A DNA stretch of 64,000 nucleotides from Streptomyces galbus (lineage in GTDB: Bacteria > Actinomycetota > Actinomycetes > Streptomycetales > Streptomycetaceae): NCBI RefSeq assembly GCF_005280195.1, contig NZ_SZPR01000010.1, positions 495,888-559,887 of the forward strand, read 5' to 3'. The position numbers were made by a program, and so were the translations under genes. Below are positions 33,443 through 42,124 of the stretch, in pieces. The notes beneath the pieces were generated by a model. The model saw only the letters and a program-made list of their open reading frames with translations, was not told the DNA's origin and searched no databases. Position 1 is the first letter of the stretch. Each line of letters starts with the position of its first letter.

Positions 33443-34822
33443 GTGACCACAGCCGCCGACCCCCGCCGCCGCCTGCGCGGACCCGCCTGGGCGGGCCGCA
33501 ACTACAGCCTGCTGACGGCCGCCGCGTTCGTGACGAGCCTCGGCAGCCAGGGCGCGCTCGTCGCCGCCGCCTTCGCCGTGCTCCAGGCGGGCGGCGACGG
33601 CGGCGACGTGGGTCTGGTGGCCGCCGCGCGGACCCTGCCGCTGGTGCTGTTCCTGCTGATCGGCGGCGCGGTCGCCGACCGCCTCCCCCGCCACCGGGTG
33701 ATGGTCGCGGCCAACGCGCTGAACTGCGTCTCGCAGGGCGCGTTCGCCTGTCTCGTGCTGCTGGGCGAGCCGCGGCTGTGGCAGATGATGCTGCTGGCCG
33801 CGCTCGGCGGCACCGGCCAGGCGTTCTTCGGTCCCGCCGCCGAGGGCATGCTGCTGTCCTCGGTCGAGGGCGAGCAGGCCGGGCGGGCGTTCGCCGTGTT
33901 CCGGATGGCGATGCAGGGCGCGGGGCTCGGCGGGGCGGCCCTCGGCGGGGCGTTGGCCGCCGTTGTCGGACCGGGCTGGGTCCTCGCGGCGGACGCCGTG
34001 GCCTTCGCGGTCGCCGGCGCCCTGCGCGCCGGCCTCGACGTGACCCACATCCCCGCGCGCGTGCCGGGCGGCGGGCTGCTGACCGACCTGCGCGAGGGCT
34101 GGCGGGAGTTCAGCGGCCGGCCCTGGCTGTGGGGCGTCGTCCTGCAGTTCTCGATCGCCAACGCCGTGGTGGGGGCCGCCGACGCCGTCTACGGTCCCCT
34201 GGTGGCCGACGAGCACCTCGGCGGGCCGGGCCCGTGGGGCCTCGCGCTGGGGTTCTTCGGCGCGGGCACGGTCGCGGGCGCGCTGCTGATGACGCGCTGG
34301 CGGCCGCGCCGCCTGCTGCTCGCGGGCACGCTGGGCGTCTTCCCGCTGGCCCTGCCGTCCGCGGCGCTGGCGGTTCCGGTGCCGGTCGCGGCGCTGTGCG
34401 CGGTGATGTTCCTGACCGGGGTGACCGTGGAGGTGTTCGGCGTGTCCTGGATGACCGCCCTGCACCAGGAGATCCCCGAGGAGAAGCTGTCGCGGGTCTC
34501 GGCCTACGACTGGTTCGGCTCCGTCGCCCTGGTCCCGCTGGCCACGGCGCTGGCCGGGCCGGCCGAGGGCGCGTTCGGGCGCGGCGCGGCGCTGTGGGGC
34601 TGCTCGGCCCTGGTGGTCGTGGTCACCGCGGCCGTGCTGTGCGTACCGGACGTACGCGCCCTCCAGCGACGTACGAAACGGGTGACGGAGCAGGGGACGG
34701 AGCGGGCCGTGCGGGCGGGTGCGGCGGACGCCCCGGTGGGCGCCGCGCGGGACGCGGAACGGCTCCGCGCCGCCCGGGGTCCTTCAGCCGATGCCGAAGG
34801 CGCCCTCGGGCGGCAGGGGTGA
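33443..34822 (+). CDS. MFS transporter
   Basis: A 459-residue protein with 12 predicted helices. RNYSLLTAAAFVTSLGSQGALV begins TM1, GGAVADRLPRHRVMVAAN is the MFS motif-A loop, and the second half has FGAGTVAGALLMTRWRPRR. It resembles the enterobactin-exporter-like (MFS_3) exporters. The last 60 residues form a charged cytoplasmic tail whose final 39 bases overlap the convergent gene. GTG 33443 is the likely start; GATAGT lies 6 bases upstream. The substrate is unknown. Confidence 0.83.
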   Translation: MTTAADPRRRLRGPAWAGRNYSLLTAAAFVTSLGSQGALVAAAFAVLQAGGDGGDVGLVAAARTLPLVLFLLIGGAVADRLPRHRVMVAANALNCVSQGAFACLVLLGEPRLWQMMLLAALGGTGQAFFGPAAEGMLLSSVEGEQAGRAFAVFRMAMQGAGLGGAALGGALAAVVGPGWVLAADAVAFAVAGALRAGLDVTHIPARVPGGGLLTDLREGWREFSGRPWLWGVVLQFSIANAVVGAADAVYGPLVADEHLGGPGPWGLALGFFGAGTVAGALLMTRWRPRRLLLAGTLGVFPLALPSAALAVPVPVAALCAVMFLTGVTVEVFGVSWMTALHQEIPEEKLSRVSAYDWFGSVALVPLATALAGPAEGAFGRGAALWGCSALVVVVTAAVLCVPDVRALQRRTKRVTEQGTERAVRAGAADAPVGAARDAERLRAARGPSADAEGALGRQG

Positions 34823-35629
34823 CGGCACGGCGTCCTCGTCCGTCACCGGCCGCGCGTCGCCGGTGAACCGCCGGACGCCCCGCCCGTGCTCCACCCGTGC
34901 CGGGAACGCGTCCGCGGCGGTGCGCCGGGCCAGCGCCGCCGTGTCGAACGGGCGGTGCGCGGCGACGAGGACCGCGTTGCCGAACCGCCGCCCGCGCAGC
35001 ACCGCCGGCTCGGCGACGAGCACCAGCTCCTCGAAGAGCGCGGCGAACGTCGCGAGTTGGGAGCGCAGGAAGGCGAAGGGCGCCGTGTCGGCGAGGTTCG
35101 CCAGGTAGACGCCGTCGGCGCGCAGAACGCGCTCGGCCTCGCGGGCGTAGGCCAGCGAGGTCAGGTGGGCGGGCACCCGGGAGCCGCCGAAGACGTCGGC
35201 GACCAGCACGTCGGCACTGTCGTCGGGGGCCGCCTCCAGCCAGGCCCGGGCGTCGGCGGTGTGCAGGGCGATCGCCGCGTCCGGGGGCAGCGGCAGGTGG
35301 TCGGCGACCAGGTCGAGCAGGCCCCGGTCGGCTTCCACGACGTCCTGCCGCGAGCCGGGCCGGGTGGCCGCCAGGTAGCGGGGCAGCGTCAGGGCGCCCC
35401 CGCCGAGGTGCAGCACGTCCAGCGGCCGGCCCTCCTCGGCGGCCAGGTCGAGCACGTGGCCGAGCCGCCGGGCGTACTCGAACTCCAGGTGGGTGGGCTC
35501 GTCGAGGTCGACGTACGACTGCGGCGCCCCGTCGACGGTGAGCAGCCAGGCCCGCTCCCGGTCGACGTCGGGCATGAGCTTGGCGACGCCGAAGTCGGTG
35601 GTGCGGCTGACGGGGAGGGACTCGGTCAC
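34784..35629 (-). CDS. Spermidine-synthase-like methyltransferase-fold protein
   Basis: A 281-residue Rossmann-fold protein resembling the spermidine synthase family. YVDLDEPTHLEFEYARRLGHVL precedes the nucleotide loop VLHLGGGALTLPRYLAA; VVEADRGLLDLV supplies the acidic binding residue, and DSADVLVADVFGGSRVPAHL the catalytic-type Asp region. In actinobacteria such proteins are often called polyamine aminopropyltransferase-like, but activity is unproven. GTG 35629 is preceded at 6 bases by CACAAT. It overlaps the 3' end of the MFS gene by 39 bases on the opposite strand. Confidence 0.8.
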   Translation of the reverse strand: MTESLPVSRTTDFGVAKLMPDVDRERAWLLTVDGAPQSYVDLDEPTHLEFEYARRLGHVLDLAAEEGRPLDVLHLGGGALTLPRYLAATRPGSRQDVVEADRGLLDLVADHLPLPPDAAIALHTADARAWLEAAPDDSADVLVADVFGGSRVPAHLTSLAYAREAERVLRADGVYLANLADTAPFAFLRSQLATFAALFEELVLVAEPAVLRGRRFGNAVLVAAHRPFDTAALARRTAADAFPARVEHGRGVRRFTGDARPVTDEDAVPSPLPPEGAFGIG

Positions 35630-35672
35630 CGTTCCATTGTGCGGTGACCGGGTCCGCGGGCCCGCGCCGCCC

Positions 35673-36413
35673 TCAGCCGCCGGTGTCCCGGGGGCCGCCG
35701 GCGTTCCTCAGCGCCTCGCGCACGGACAGCGGGGCGAACCGGTGCCCTTCGCGCGCGAGGAAGCCCCGTACGGCGTCGGGGTCGGTCCGGGCGTACTCGC
35801 GCAACGCCCAGCCGATGGCCTTGCGCACGAAGAAGTCGGGGTGCGCGCTCTGGCGCAGGCAGTAGCCGAAGAGCCGGTCCGCGTCGGTGTGTTCCTTGCG
35901 GCGCAGTTGGTGCAGCAGGGCGGTGCGGACGACCCACAGGTCGTCGTCGGCGCTCCAGGCGTCCATGGCGGCGGTGAGCCGGGGGTCGGCCGCCACGAGG
36001 GCGCCCACCACGTGCACGGCGAGCAGGTCGACGGTGTCCCACCAGGGGACGGTGGTGACGAGCCGGCGGGCCACCGGGAGGAAGCCGGAGGACAGCCGGC
36101 CCGCGTGCCGGCGCAGGAGGTCGACGGCGAAGTACTGGTACTCGCGCTCGGGCAGCCGCCAGCAGCGCAGCGCGACGGCGGTGCAGTCGGCCTCGTCGGG
36201 GCGCGGGGTGCCCGCGAGCACGGTGCGGGTGAGGGCGCGGCGCTGCGGCGCGGGGATGCCCAGGAAGGGCGCCACGTCTTTCATGTAGGCCCGCATCACC
36301 GCACCTTGGGCGGGGTCGGCCGCCGCGCCGAAGGCGCTGGTCAGCCGCTCCAACAGGGTGTCGGCCAGGGCGCTGTGCGGGACGTCGGGCGGACCGGCGG
36401 CTGTCACCGTCAT
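35673..36413 (-). CDS. DNA alkylation repair protein (AlkD-like, HEAT repeats)
   Basis: A 246-residue all-helical protein. YMKDVAPFLGIPAPQRRALTR opens the fold; VPWWDTVDLLAVHVVG contains the tryptophan pair and Asp used by AlkD glycosylases, and DFFVRKAIGWALREYART is the Arg-bearing helix. AlkD removes bulky N3/N7 alkyl-purines without base flipping. ATG 36413 was preferred over ATG 36425 because TATGGT lies 7 bases before it and overlaps the upstream ATG. Confidence 0.87.
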   Translation of the reverse strand: MTVTAAGPPDVPHSALADTLLERLTSAFGAAADPAQGAVMRAYMKDVAPFLGIPAPQRRALTRTVLAGTPRPDEADCTAVALRCWRLPEREYQYFAVDLLRRHAGRLSSGFLPVARRLVTTVPWWDTVDLLAVHVVGALVAADPRLTAAMDAWSADDDLWVVRTALLHQLRRKEHTDADRLFGYCLRQSAHPDFFVRKAIGWALREYARTDPDAVRGFLAREGHRFAPLSVREALRNAGGPRDTGG

Positions 36414-36462
36414 GAGACGAACCATACGGCGATCACACCTGTCCTTCGGTTAGGGTCGCCGG

Positions 36463-37272
36463 ATGCTCGATGCCACCACCCGCTCTGGGGGCACCATGAC
36501 CGCCACGGCCCTTCCCCAGGCCCTGGCCACGGAGCTCACCGTCCCGTCGGCGGCCGTCGTCCCCCCGGCCACCGTCCGTTCCGCGCGAGCCCGGGGAGGT
36601 CTCGCCGCGCGCTGCACGCGCGTGCTGCTGTCCCCCTGGTCGCGCTTCGCCCTGCTGGTCGCGCTGCTCGCGGGCGCCGCGTCCTGCGTGCTGCTGTTCC
36701 AGCCGCAGCGGCTGCTCGCCGACGGCTGGCCGCCCCAGCTCGGCGGGGCCGCCGCGACCCTGGCGTTCGCCGTGGCCTACGGCCTGTGCACCGTGGCGTT
36801 CGTGCCGCGGCCGCTGCTGAACCTGGCGGCGGGCGCGCTGTTCGGCTCGCAGTTCGGTCTGGCCGCGGCGCTGGCCGGCACGGTGCTGGGTGCCGGTGCC
36901 GCGTTCGGACTGGGCCGCCTCCTGGGGCAGGACGCGCTGCGCCCGCTGCTGCGGGGGCGCTGGCTGAAGGCGGCCGACGGCCAGCTCAGCCGGCACGGCT
37001 TCCGCTCGATGCTGGCGGCGCGGCTGTTCCCGGGCGTGCCGTTCTGGGCCGCGAACTACTGCGCCGCCGTCTCCCGGATGCGCTGGCCGGCGTTCCTGCT
37101 CGCGACCGCGCTGGGCTCGGTGCCCAACACGGCCGCGTACGTCGTCGCCGGCGCCCGCGCCGCGTCGCCGACGTCGCCGGTCTTCCTGGTCGCGGTGGCC
37201 GCGATCGCCCTGCCGGCGCTGGCGGGCACCGTACTGGCCTGGCGCAAGCGCCACCACCTGCGCGCCCGGTAG
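36463..37272 (+). CDS. TVP38/TMEM64 (VTT) family membrane protein
   Basis: A 269-residue inner-membrane protein. After a Pro/Ala-rich start it has helices at about 57-77 and 92-112, the re-entrant FVPRPLLNLAAGALFGSQFGLAAALAGT loop, GLGRLLGQDALRPLL and ARLFPGVPFWAANYCAAV with the conserved Arg and Pro. VTT proteins act in lipid scrambling or membrane homeostasis and are related to DedA. TAGGGT ends 6 bases before ATG 36463, the clearest leaderless arrangement in the window. Confidence 0.85.
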   Translation: MLDATTRSGGTMTATALPQALATELTVPSAAVVPPATVRSARARGGLAARCTRVLLSPWSRFALLVALLAGAASCVLLFQPQRLLADGWPPQLGGAAATLAFAVAYGLCTVAFVPRPLLNLAAGALFGSQFGLAAALAGTVLGAGAAFGLGRLLGQDALRPLLRGRWLKAADGQLSRHGFRSMLAARLFPGVPFWAANYCAAVSRMRWPAFLLATALGSVPNTAAYVVAGARAASPTSPVFLVAVAAIALPALAGTVLAWRKRHHLRAR

Positions 37273-37280
37273 CGCCCGGG

Positions 37281-37299
37281 CGGGCGCCGGCGGCGCCCG
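37281..37299. terminator. Hairpin between VTT and thiolase genes
   Basis: CGGGCGCC and GGCGCCCG form an 8-bp stem with a 3-base loop shortly after the VTT stop codon and before the convergent thiolase stop. Confidence 0.5.
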
Positions 37300-37330
37300 G
37301 ACCGTGACCCGGGGACGGCCCGACAGGGTG

Positions 37331-38500
37331 TCAGACCGTCTCCAGGATCATCGCGTTGGCCAGCCCGCCCGCCTCGCACATGGTCTGCAGGCCGTAACGC
37401 GCGCCGCGGTGGCGCAGGGCGTGGACCAGGGTCGTCGTCAGCCGCGTCCCGCTCGCGCCGAGCGGGTGGCCGAGGGCTATGGCGCCGCCGTGCACGTTGA
37501 CTCTGGCGAGGTCCGCGCCCGTCTCCTGCTGCCAGGCCAGGACGACGCTGGAGAACGCCTCGTTGACCTCGAACAGATCGATGTCGTCCAGGCGCAGCCC
37601 GGCCCGGCGCAGCACCCTCTCGGTGGCCGGCACGACGCCGGTGAGCATCAGCAGCGGGTCGGAGCCGGTGACGGCGAAGCTGTGCAGCCGGGCGAGCGGG
37701 CGCAGCCCGAGGCGGGCGGCGGTCTCGCTGGAGGTGATGAGCACGGCGGAGGCGCCGTCGTTGATGGGGCTGGCGTTGCCGGCGGTGATGTTCCACTCGA
37801 TCTGCGGGAAGCGCTCGGCGAACACGGGGTCGTGGTAGGCGGGCCGCAGGCCGGCGAGGACCTCGGGGGTGGTGTCCGGGCGGACGCACTCGTCGCGCGA
37901 GACGCCCTCCAGGGGTGCGACCTCGGCGTCGAACAGCCCCTGCCGCCAGGCGGCGTCGGCCCGGTGGTGGGAGGCGACGGCGAAGTCGTCCAACTGGGCC
38001 CGGCCCAGTGACCACTTGGCGGCGATCAGCTCGGCGCTGATGCCCTGCGGGACGAGCCCCTCCGGGTAGCGCGCGGCGACGCCGGGGCCGAACGGGTCCG
38101 CGCCGGGCGGCACGTTTGACCACATCGGCACACGGCTCATCGACTCCACCCCGCAGGCGACGACCAGGTCGTAGGCGCCGGCCAGGACGCCCTGGGCGGC
38201 GAAGTGCACGGCCTGCTGGGAGGAGCCGCACTGGCGGTCCACGGTGGTCGCGGGCACCGACTCGGGGAAGCCCGCGGACAGGGCGGCGTAGCGGGTGGTG
38301 TTCATCGCCTGCTCGCCGACCTGGTCGACGGTGCCGCCGATGACGTCGTCGATGAGCGCCGGGTCGATACCGGAGCGCTCGACCAGGGTGCGCAGGGTGT
38401 GGGCGAGGAGCTCGACGGGGTGGACGTGCGCGAGGGACCCGTGGGGCTTGCCCTTGCCGATGGGGGTGCGTACGGCTTCGACGATGACTGCGTCACGCAT
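37331..38500 (-). CDS. Acetyl-CoA C-acyltransferase (thiolase)
   Basis: A 389-residue thiolase. The nucleophilic Cys91 lies in VDRQCGSSQQAVHFAAQ; NEAFSSVVLAWQ, NVHGGAIALGHPLGASG (catalytic His) and TMCEAGGLANA (second Cys) complete the site. It should cleave 3-ketoacyl-CoA or condense acetyl-CoA; degradative and biosynthetic types cannot be separated here. ATG 38500 has AAGGAGG 7 bases upstream. It is divergent from an HxlR regulator, and a promoter is visible at 38556-38583. Confidence 0.92.
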   Translation of the reverse strand: MRDAVIVEAVRTPIGKGKPHGSLAHVHPVELLAHTLRTLVERSGIDPALIDDVIGGTVDQVGEQAMNTTRYAALSAGFPESVPATTVDRQCGSSQQAVHFAAQGVLAGAYDLVVACGVESMSRVPMWSNVPPGADPFGPGVAARYPEGLVPQGISAELIAAKWSLGRAQLDDFAVASHHRADAAWRQGLFDAEVAPLEGVSRDECVRPDTTPEVLAGLRPAYHDPVFAERFPQIEWNITAGNASPINDGASAVLITSSETAARLGLRPLARLHSFAVTGSDPLLMLTGVVPATERVLRRAGLRLDDIDLFEVNEAFSSVVLAWQQETGADLARVNVHGGAIALGHPLGASGTRLTTTLVHALRHRGARYGLQTMCEAGGLANAMILETV

Positions 38501-38555
38501 GTGCGGGCCTCCTTGGCCGCCGGGGCGATTACCAGTGAGTAGGAAATCTGGATCC

Positions 38556-38583
38556 ACCATAGTCGCGTGGGTTGGAAAAACAA
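38556..38583 (-). promoter_or_regulatory. Promoter of the thiolase gene
   Basis: Reading leftwards, TTGTTT (38578-38583) and TATGGT (38556-38561) are 16 bases apart. The element overlaps the upstream region of the divergent HxlR gene, so one regulator could control both directions. TGGATCCA next to the -10 is an 8-bp palindrome. Confidence 0.6.
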
Positions 38584-38605
38584 ACCCTCGCCTAGACTGG
38601 ACGTC

Positions 38606-39076
38606 ATGGCCGCCACCAAGGACCCGCGCCCCTGTTCGATCGCCGACGCCCTCGCCGTCGTCGGCGAGAAGTACTCCCTGCTCGTGCTGCGCGAGGTCTG
38701 CCTGGGCAACAGCCGCTTCGACCAGCTCGTGCGCAACATCGGCGCCCCGCGCGACGTCCTGGCCACCCGGCTGCGGCGCCTGGTCGACGCCGGGCTGCTC
38801 ACCAAGCGGGCCTACCAGGACCGGCCGCAGCGCTTCGAGTACCGGGCCACGCAGGCGGGACTCGACCTGGAACCGGTCCTGATGAGCCTGATGGCCTGGG
38901 GCGACCGCCACCTGCGCGGCGACGACGACCGCCCGATGGTGATCGAGCACTCCTGCGGCAACGAGCTGCTCCCCGTGGTCACCTGCGCGGCGTGCGGGGC
39001 GGAGGTCCGCCACGAGGACCTGACCGCCCACCCCCAGGCCCCGGGGTGGACGGTGAAGGGACCGACGGCGGCCTGA
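38606..39076 (+). CDS. HxlR-family transcriptional regulator
   Basis: A 156-residue winged-helix regulator. CSIADALAVVGEKYSLLVLREVCLG and RFDQLVRNIGAPRDVLATRLRRLVDAGLL form the HxlR domain (residues 10-95). A C-terminal segment carries SCGNELLPVVTCAACGAEV, three Cys that could form a small metal or redox site, which is not universal in HxlR proteins. ATG 38606 lies 7 bases after TAGACT. It probably controls the divergent thiolase gene. Confidence 0.87.
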   Translation: MAATKDPRPCSIADALAVVGEKYSLLVLREVCLGNSRFDQLVRNIGAPRDVLATRLRRLVDAGLLTKRAYQDRPQRFEYRATQAGLDLEPVLMSLMAWGDRHLRGDDDRPMVIEHSCGNELLPVVTCAACGAEVRHEDLTAHPQAPGWTVKGPTAA

Positions 39077-39332
39077 GCGGGCAGGCGCGGGGCGCCGCGC
39101 CACGAGGGCCCGGCGGCTCCCCGGGTCGAGGCACGGCCGAGGCGTCCGGGTCAAGGCACGGCCAAAGCGGCTCCAAGGGCCGCCCAAGGGTCCGCCAAGG
39201 CTTCGGCCGAACCCCTGTGGCGGGCTTGTCGTACCCGGGCGCTAGGCTGCCCCCGACACACGTGATCACCGCCGCGGGCGGCCGTCGTGTCCGTCGCCCC
39301 TGTCCCGATCGGCACTTGGACTCCTTAACTCC

Positions 39333-40208
39333 ATGTCTTGGTTTGAATCCCTCGTCCTCGGACTCGTCCAGGGGCTGACCGAGTTCCTCCCCGTCTCCTC
39401 CAGTGCGCACCTGCGGCTCACCGCGGCGTTCTCCGGCTGGAAGGACCCGGGGGCCGCGTTCACGGCGATCACCCAGATCGGCACGGAGGCGGCGGTGCTG
39501 ATCTACTTCCGCAAGGACATCGGGCGGATCATCGCCGCGTGGAGCCGTTCCCTGGTCGACAAGGCCATGCGCGAGGACCACGACGCCCAGATGGGCTGGC
39601 TGGTGATCGTCGGCTCCATCCCGATCGGCGTGCTCGGCGTGACCCTCAAGGACCAGATCGAGGGCCCGTTCCGCGACCTGCGGGTCACCGCCACCATGCT
39701 GGTGGTGGTCGGCATCGTCATCGGCATCGCCGACCGGCTGGCGGCCCGCGACGAGAAGGGCGGCCGCCACCGGGCGCCCAAGCAGCGCAAGACGCTGGAG
39801 CACCTGGGCGTCAAGGACGGCCTGATCTACGGCCTGTGCCAGGCCTGCGCGCTGATCCCGGGCGTCTCCCGCTCCGGTGCGACCATCAGCGGCGGTCTGT
39901 TCATGGGCTACCGGCGCGAGGCGGCCGCCCGTTACTCGTTCCTGCTCGCCATCCCGGCGGTACTGGCCTCCGGCGTCTTCGAGTTGAAGGACGCGATGGA
40001 GAGCGACCACGTGGCGTGGGGTCCGACGCTGTTCGCGACGGTGATCGCCTTCGCGTCCGGGTACGCCGTCATCGCGTGGTTCATGAAGTACATCAGCACC
40101 AAGTCCTTCATGCCGTTCGTCTGGTACCGCGTCGCGCTGGGCATCGTGATCATCGCGCTGGTGGCGACGGGCACGCTGAGCCCGCACGCGGCGGAGTCGG
40201 CGGGCTGA
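39333..40208 (+). CDS. uppP: Undecaprenyl-diphosphatase (UppP/BacA)
   Basis: A 291-residue integral membrane enzyme that recycles undecaprenyl pyrophosphate for peptidoglycan synthesis. Both signature regions are present: VQGLTEFLPVSSSAHL with catalytic Glu near residue 17, and ALIPGVSRSGATISGGLFMG with the SRSG loop. About eight helices are predicted; DEKGGRHRAPKQRKTLEHLG is a cytoplasmic loop. Overproduction in other bacteria gives bacitracin resistance. The 256-base spacer upstream (39077-39332) contains GC-rich sequence and a TAGGCT at 39242-39247, but I see no gene in it. Confidence 0.93.
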   Translation: MSWFESLVLGLVQGLTEFLPVSSSAHLRLTAAFSGWKDPGAAFTAITQIGTEAAVLIYFRKDIGRIIAAWSRSLVDKAMREDHDAQMGWLVIVGSIPIGVLGVTLKDQIEGPFRDLRVTATMLVVVGIVIGIADRLAARDEKGGRHRAPKQRKTLEHLGVKDGLIYGLCQACALIPGVSRSGATISGGLFMGYRREAAARYSFLLAIPAVLASGVFELKDAMESDHVAWGPTLFATVIAFASGYAVIAWFMKYISTKSFMPFVWYRVALGIVIIALVATGTLSPHAAESAG

Positions 40209-40335
40209 CCTGCGGTCACTGCGGAACGTGAGCACCGGCACGGACGGTCACCCGGGTGCGGCCGTGACCGACCCCATACGGTCTGCGTAGCCGTCCGGTA
40301 GCGCGCTGTCAGCTCTTGGCCCTACGCTGGTGCGC

Positions 40336-40515
40336 ATGTTCCCCGATTCTGCCGACCCTGGTTCCGTGCGGTCTGCTGCCGAGTTGAACGAGCGGATCAG
40401 GGCCCTGTGGCTGCGTGCGGGCGGTTCCCTGTCCGCCGCGGAGCGCGCCGAGTACGAACTCCTGGTGGTCGAGTGGGCCGCGGCCATCCGCGGCGGCGTC
40501 GTAGAAGCAGCCTGA
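40336..40515 (+). CDS. Small conserved hypothetical protein (59 residues)
   Basis: A short soluble protein, MFPDSADPGSVRSAAELNE at the start, followed by helices rich in Ala, Arg, Glu and Trp (IRALWLRAGG, EYELLVVEWAAAI). No motif is recognised. TACGCT lies 7 bases before ATG 40336, the leaderless pattern used by several neighbours. It is followed after 50 bases by the phosphotransferase-like gene, and an operon is possible. Confidence 0.68.
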   Translation: MFPDSADPGSVRSAAELNERIRALWLRAGGSLSAAERAEYELLVVEWAAAIRGGVVEAA

Positions 40516-40565
40516 CCGCGCCCGCTCCTCGGGACGGTCCCGTCGGGCGGAGCACACACCCACGC

Positions 40566-41201
40566 ATGCGGCACCTCAGCACCGTCCCGCCCCGCCGGGG
40601 GACCGTCATCTTCCTGAACGGCACGTCCAGCTCCGGCAAGTCCACGATCGCGGCCGCCCTGACCCGCGTGCTCGACGAACCCTGCTTCCACATGGCGGTC
40701 GACGCCTTCCACGCGATGCGCTCGCCCGCCCCGGTCCCCGCCGACCGGCTGGACGCCGTGCTCCACCGCACCTGGCAGGGTTTCCACCGGGCGGTGGCCG
40801 GCATGGCGGCCGCCGGCAACGACGTCGTCGTCGACCACGTCCTGAGCGCCGAGTGGCGACTGCGCGACTGCCTCGCCCTGTTCGACCCCCGCGACGTCGT
40901 CCTCGTCGGCGTGCACTGCCCGTTGGCGGAACTCGAGCGCCGCGAGCGGGCGCGCGGCGACCGCCCCACGGGGCTCGCGGCCCGTCAACTCCCCCAGGTG
41001 CACGCCCACGGGCTCTACGACCTGGAGTGCGACACCGCCCGCGAGGACGCCGACGTCATCGCCCACCGCATCAAGGACTTCCTCCCCCGGCGCCCCTCCC
41101 CCACCGCCTTCGAGCAACTGGCCGACCCCGCCGTAAGGGCACGCCTCAGCCGAGGATCCCGCGGTCGTACGCCACCGCCACCGCCGCCGCACGGTCGTTG
41201 A
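40566..41201 (+). CDS. Chloramphenicol phosphotransferase-like P-loop kinase with fused tail
   Basis: A 211-residue P-loop protein. FLNGTSSSGKSTIAAAL (Walker A, residues 19-26) and VAGNDVVVDHVL with the catalytic-type Asp resemble CPT from chloramphenicol producers; HCPLAELERRERARGDR is the lid. The nucleotide-kinase-like fold is clear, but the substrate is not. The last 20 residues (SRGSRGRTPPPPPPHGR) read antisense through a response-regulator fragment, so the native C-terminus was probably replaced. ATG 40566 has no close ribosome site. Confidence 0.75.
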   Translation: MRHLSTVPPRRGTVIFLNGTSSSGKSTIAAALTRVLDEPCFHMAVDAFHAMRSPAPVPADRLDAVLHRTWQGFHRAVAGMAAAGNDVVVDHVLSAEWRLRDCLALFDPRDVVLVGVHCPLAELERRERARGDRPTGLAARQLPQVHAHGLYDLECDTAREDADVIAHRIKDFLPRRPSPTAFEQLADPAVRARLSRGSRGRTPPPPPPHGR

Positions 41202-41256
41202 CGCCGAGCTTGGCGTACAGGTGCGTGAGGTGGGTCTTGACCGTGGCCTTGGCACC
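41146..41256 (-). pseudogene. C-terminal fragment of a NarL/LuxR-type response regulator
   Basis: On the minus strand the codons read AKATVKTHLTHLYAKLGVND followed by RAAAVAVAYDRGILG and a TGA at 41146-41148. This is the recognition helix and end of a LuxR-type HTH domain. The receiver and the start of the HTH are absent. The fragment overlaps the 3' end of the CPT-like gene on the other strand. Its family differs from the receiver remnant at 2899, so it marks a second lost two-component system. Confidence 0.7.
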
Positions 41257-41307
41257 AGCGTCCCGGCCCGGCGGCACGCACCGCATCGGCCGTCGCGCTG
41301 GACACGG

Positions 41308-41327
41308 CATCAGCCGATCGGTTGATG
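41308..41327. promoter_or_regulatory. 20-base near-perfect palindrome in a gene-free stretch
   Basis: CATCAGCCGATCGGTTGATG pairs at 9 of 10 positions, with one G-T mismatch. It lies between the response-regulator fragment and the DUF4291 gene and may be an abandoned operator. Nothing else is evident in 41257-41392. Confidence 0.4.
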
Positions 41328-41392
41328 CGGGGGCACGACGTCGCCGGGCACACGGGCGCTACGTGGCCGGGCAGCGCTCTGCCCGACGGGGC

Positions 41393-42025
41393 TCAACGCC
41401 GCAGGTGCCGCAGCGCCTCGTCGTCCGCCTCGTACGGCCGTTCCTCAGGCAACAGCGAGCGGGCACGGTCGAGTTCACCGGCCCGCACGTGCGCGTGGAC
41501 CCGCCGGGCGAGGGGTGTCACGTCCGAGATGCCGACGACCCACTCGTCGGCGTAGCGGGCCGTCGCCTCACCGGCGAGGCCGAGCTGCAGGGAGCGGTGC
41601 GGGAGCGGACGCAGGTGCAGGTCCCGCTCCGGGTCCCACTGCACGCGGGCCGGGGACCGCCGCAGCTCCCGCTTCCAGGCGGCCGCGTCCCCGTGCAACT
41701 CGGGCACGTGGTGGGACAGGCACGCGTGGCGCAGCGCCCACGCGAAGCCCTCCCGGGTGATCTCCACAGCGAGGACCGTCTCCTGGCCCTCCTTGGTGCC
41801 CCAGCCGCAGCGGTACATCATCCACAGGAACGACGGCTTGATCCACGTCATCCGCTCCCGGCTCCAGGAGGACGGGAACCGGCCCGTGCGGGCGGCGGCG
41901 GTGCCGATCTCCGGGCGGTACGCCTGGTAGACGGTGATCGTGGACGCGGAGTACCGCGCACGGATGCCGAACGTCGGCTCCCGCTCGGCGAGTTGCTCCA
42001 CCTGTTCGACTGACTGATCGTTCAC
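41393..42025 (-). CDS. DUF4291 family protein
   Basis: A 210-residue cytoplasmic protein. RARYSASTITVYQAYRPEIG, then MTWIKPSFLWMMYRCGWGTK and GQETVLAVEITREGF are the strongly conserved DUF4291 core; SLQLGLAGEA and YADEWVVGISDVT follow. No activity has been established for the family as far as I know. GTG 42025 was chosen because GGGAGG lies 8 bases upstream; the open frame continuing to 42754 is a shadow of the next gene. Confidence 0.84.
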   Translation of the reverse strand: MNDQSVEQVEQLAEREPTFGIRARYSASTITVYQAYRPEIGTAAARTGRFPSSWSRERMTWIKPSFLWMMYRCGWGTKEGQETVLAVEITREGFAWALRHACLSHHVPELHGDAAAWKRELRRSPARVQWDPERDLHLRPLPHRSLQLGLAGEATARYADEWVVGISDVTPLARRVHAHVRAGELDRARSLLPEERPYEADDEALRHLRR

Positions 42026-42124
42026 GCCTCCAGCCTCCCCCGGGTGCGGGCGCACGGCCACCGAATAACGCGCGCCCGGCGCACGCCTCTTGGCTGTGCC
42101 GTCCCCATGCCCAACACTCGGCGC

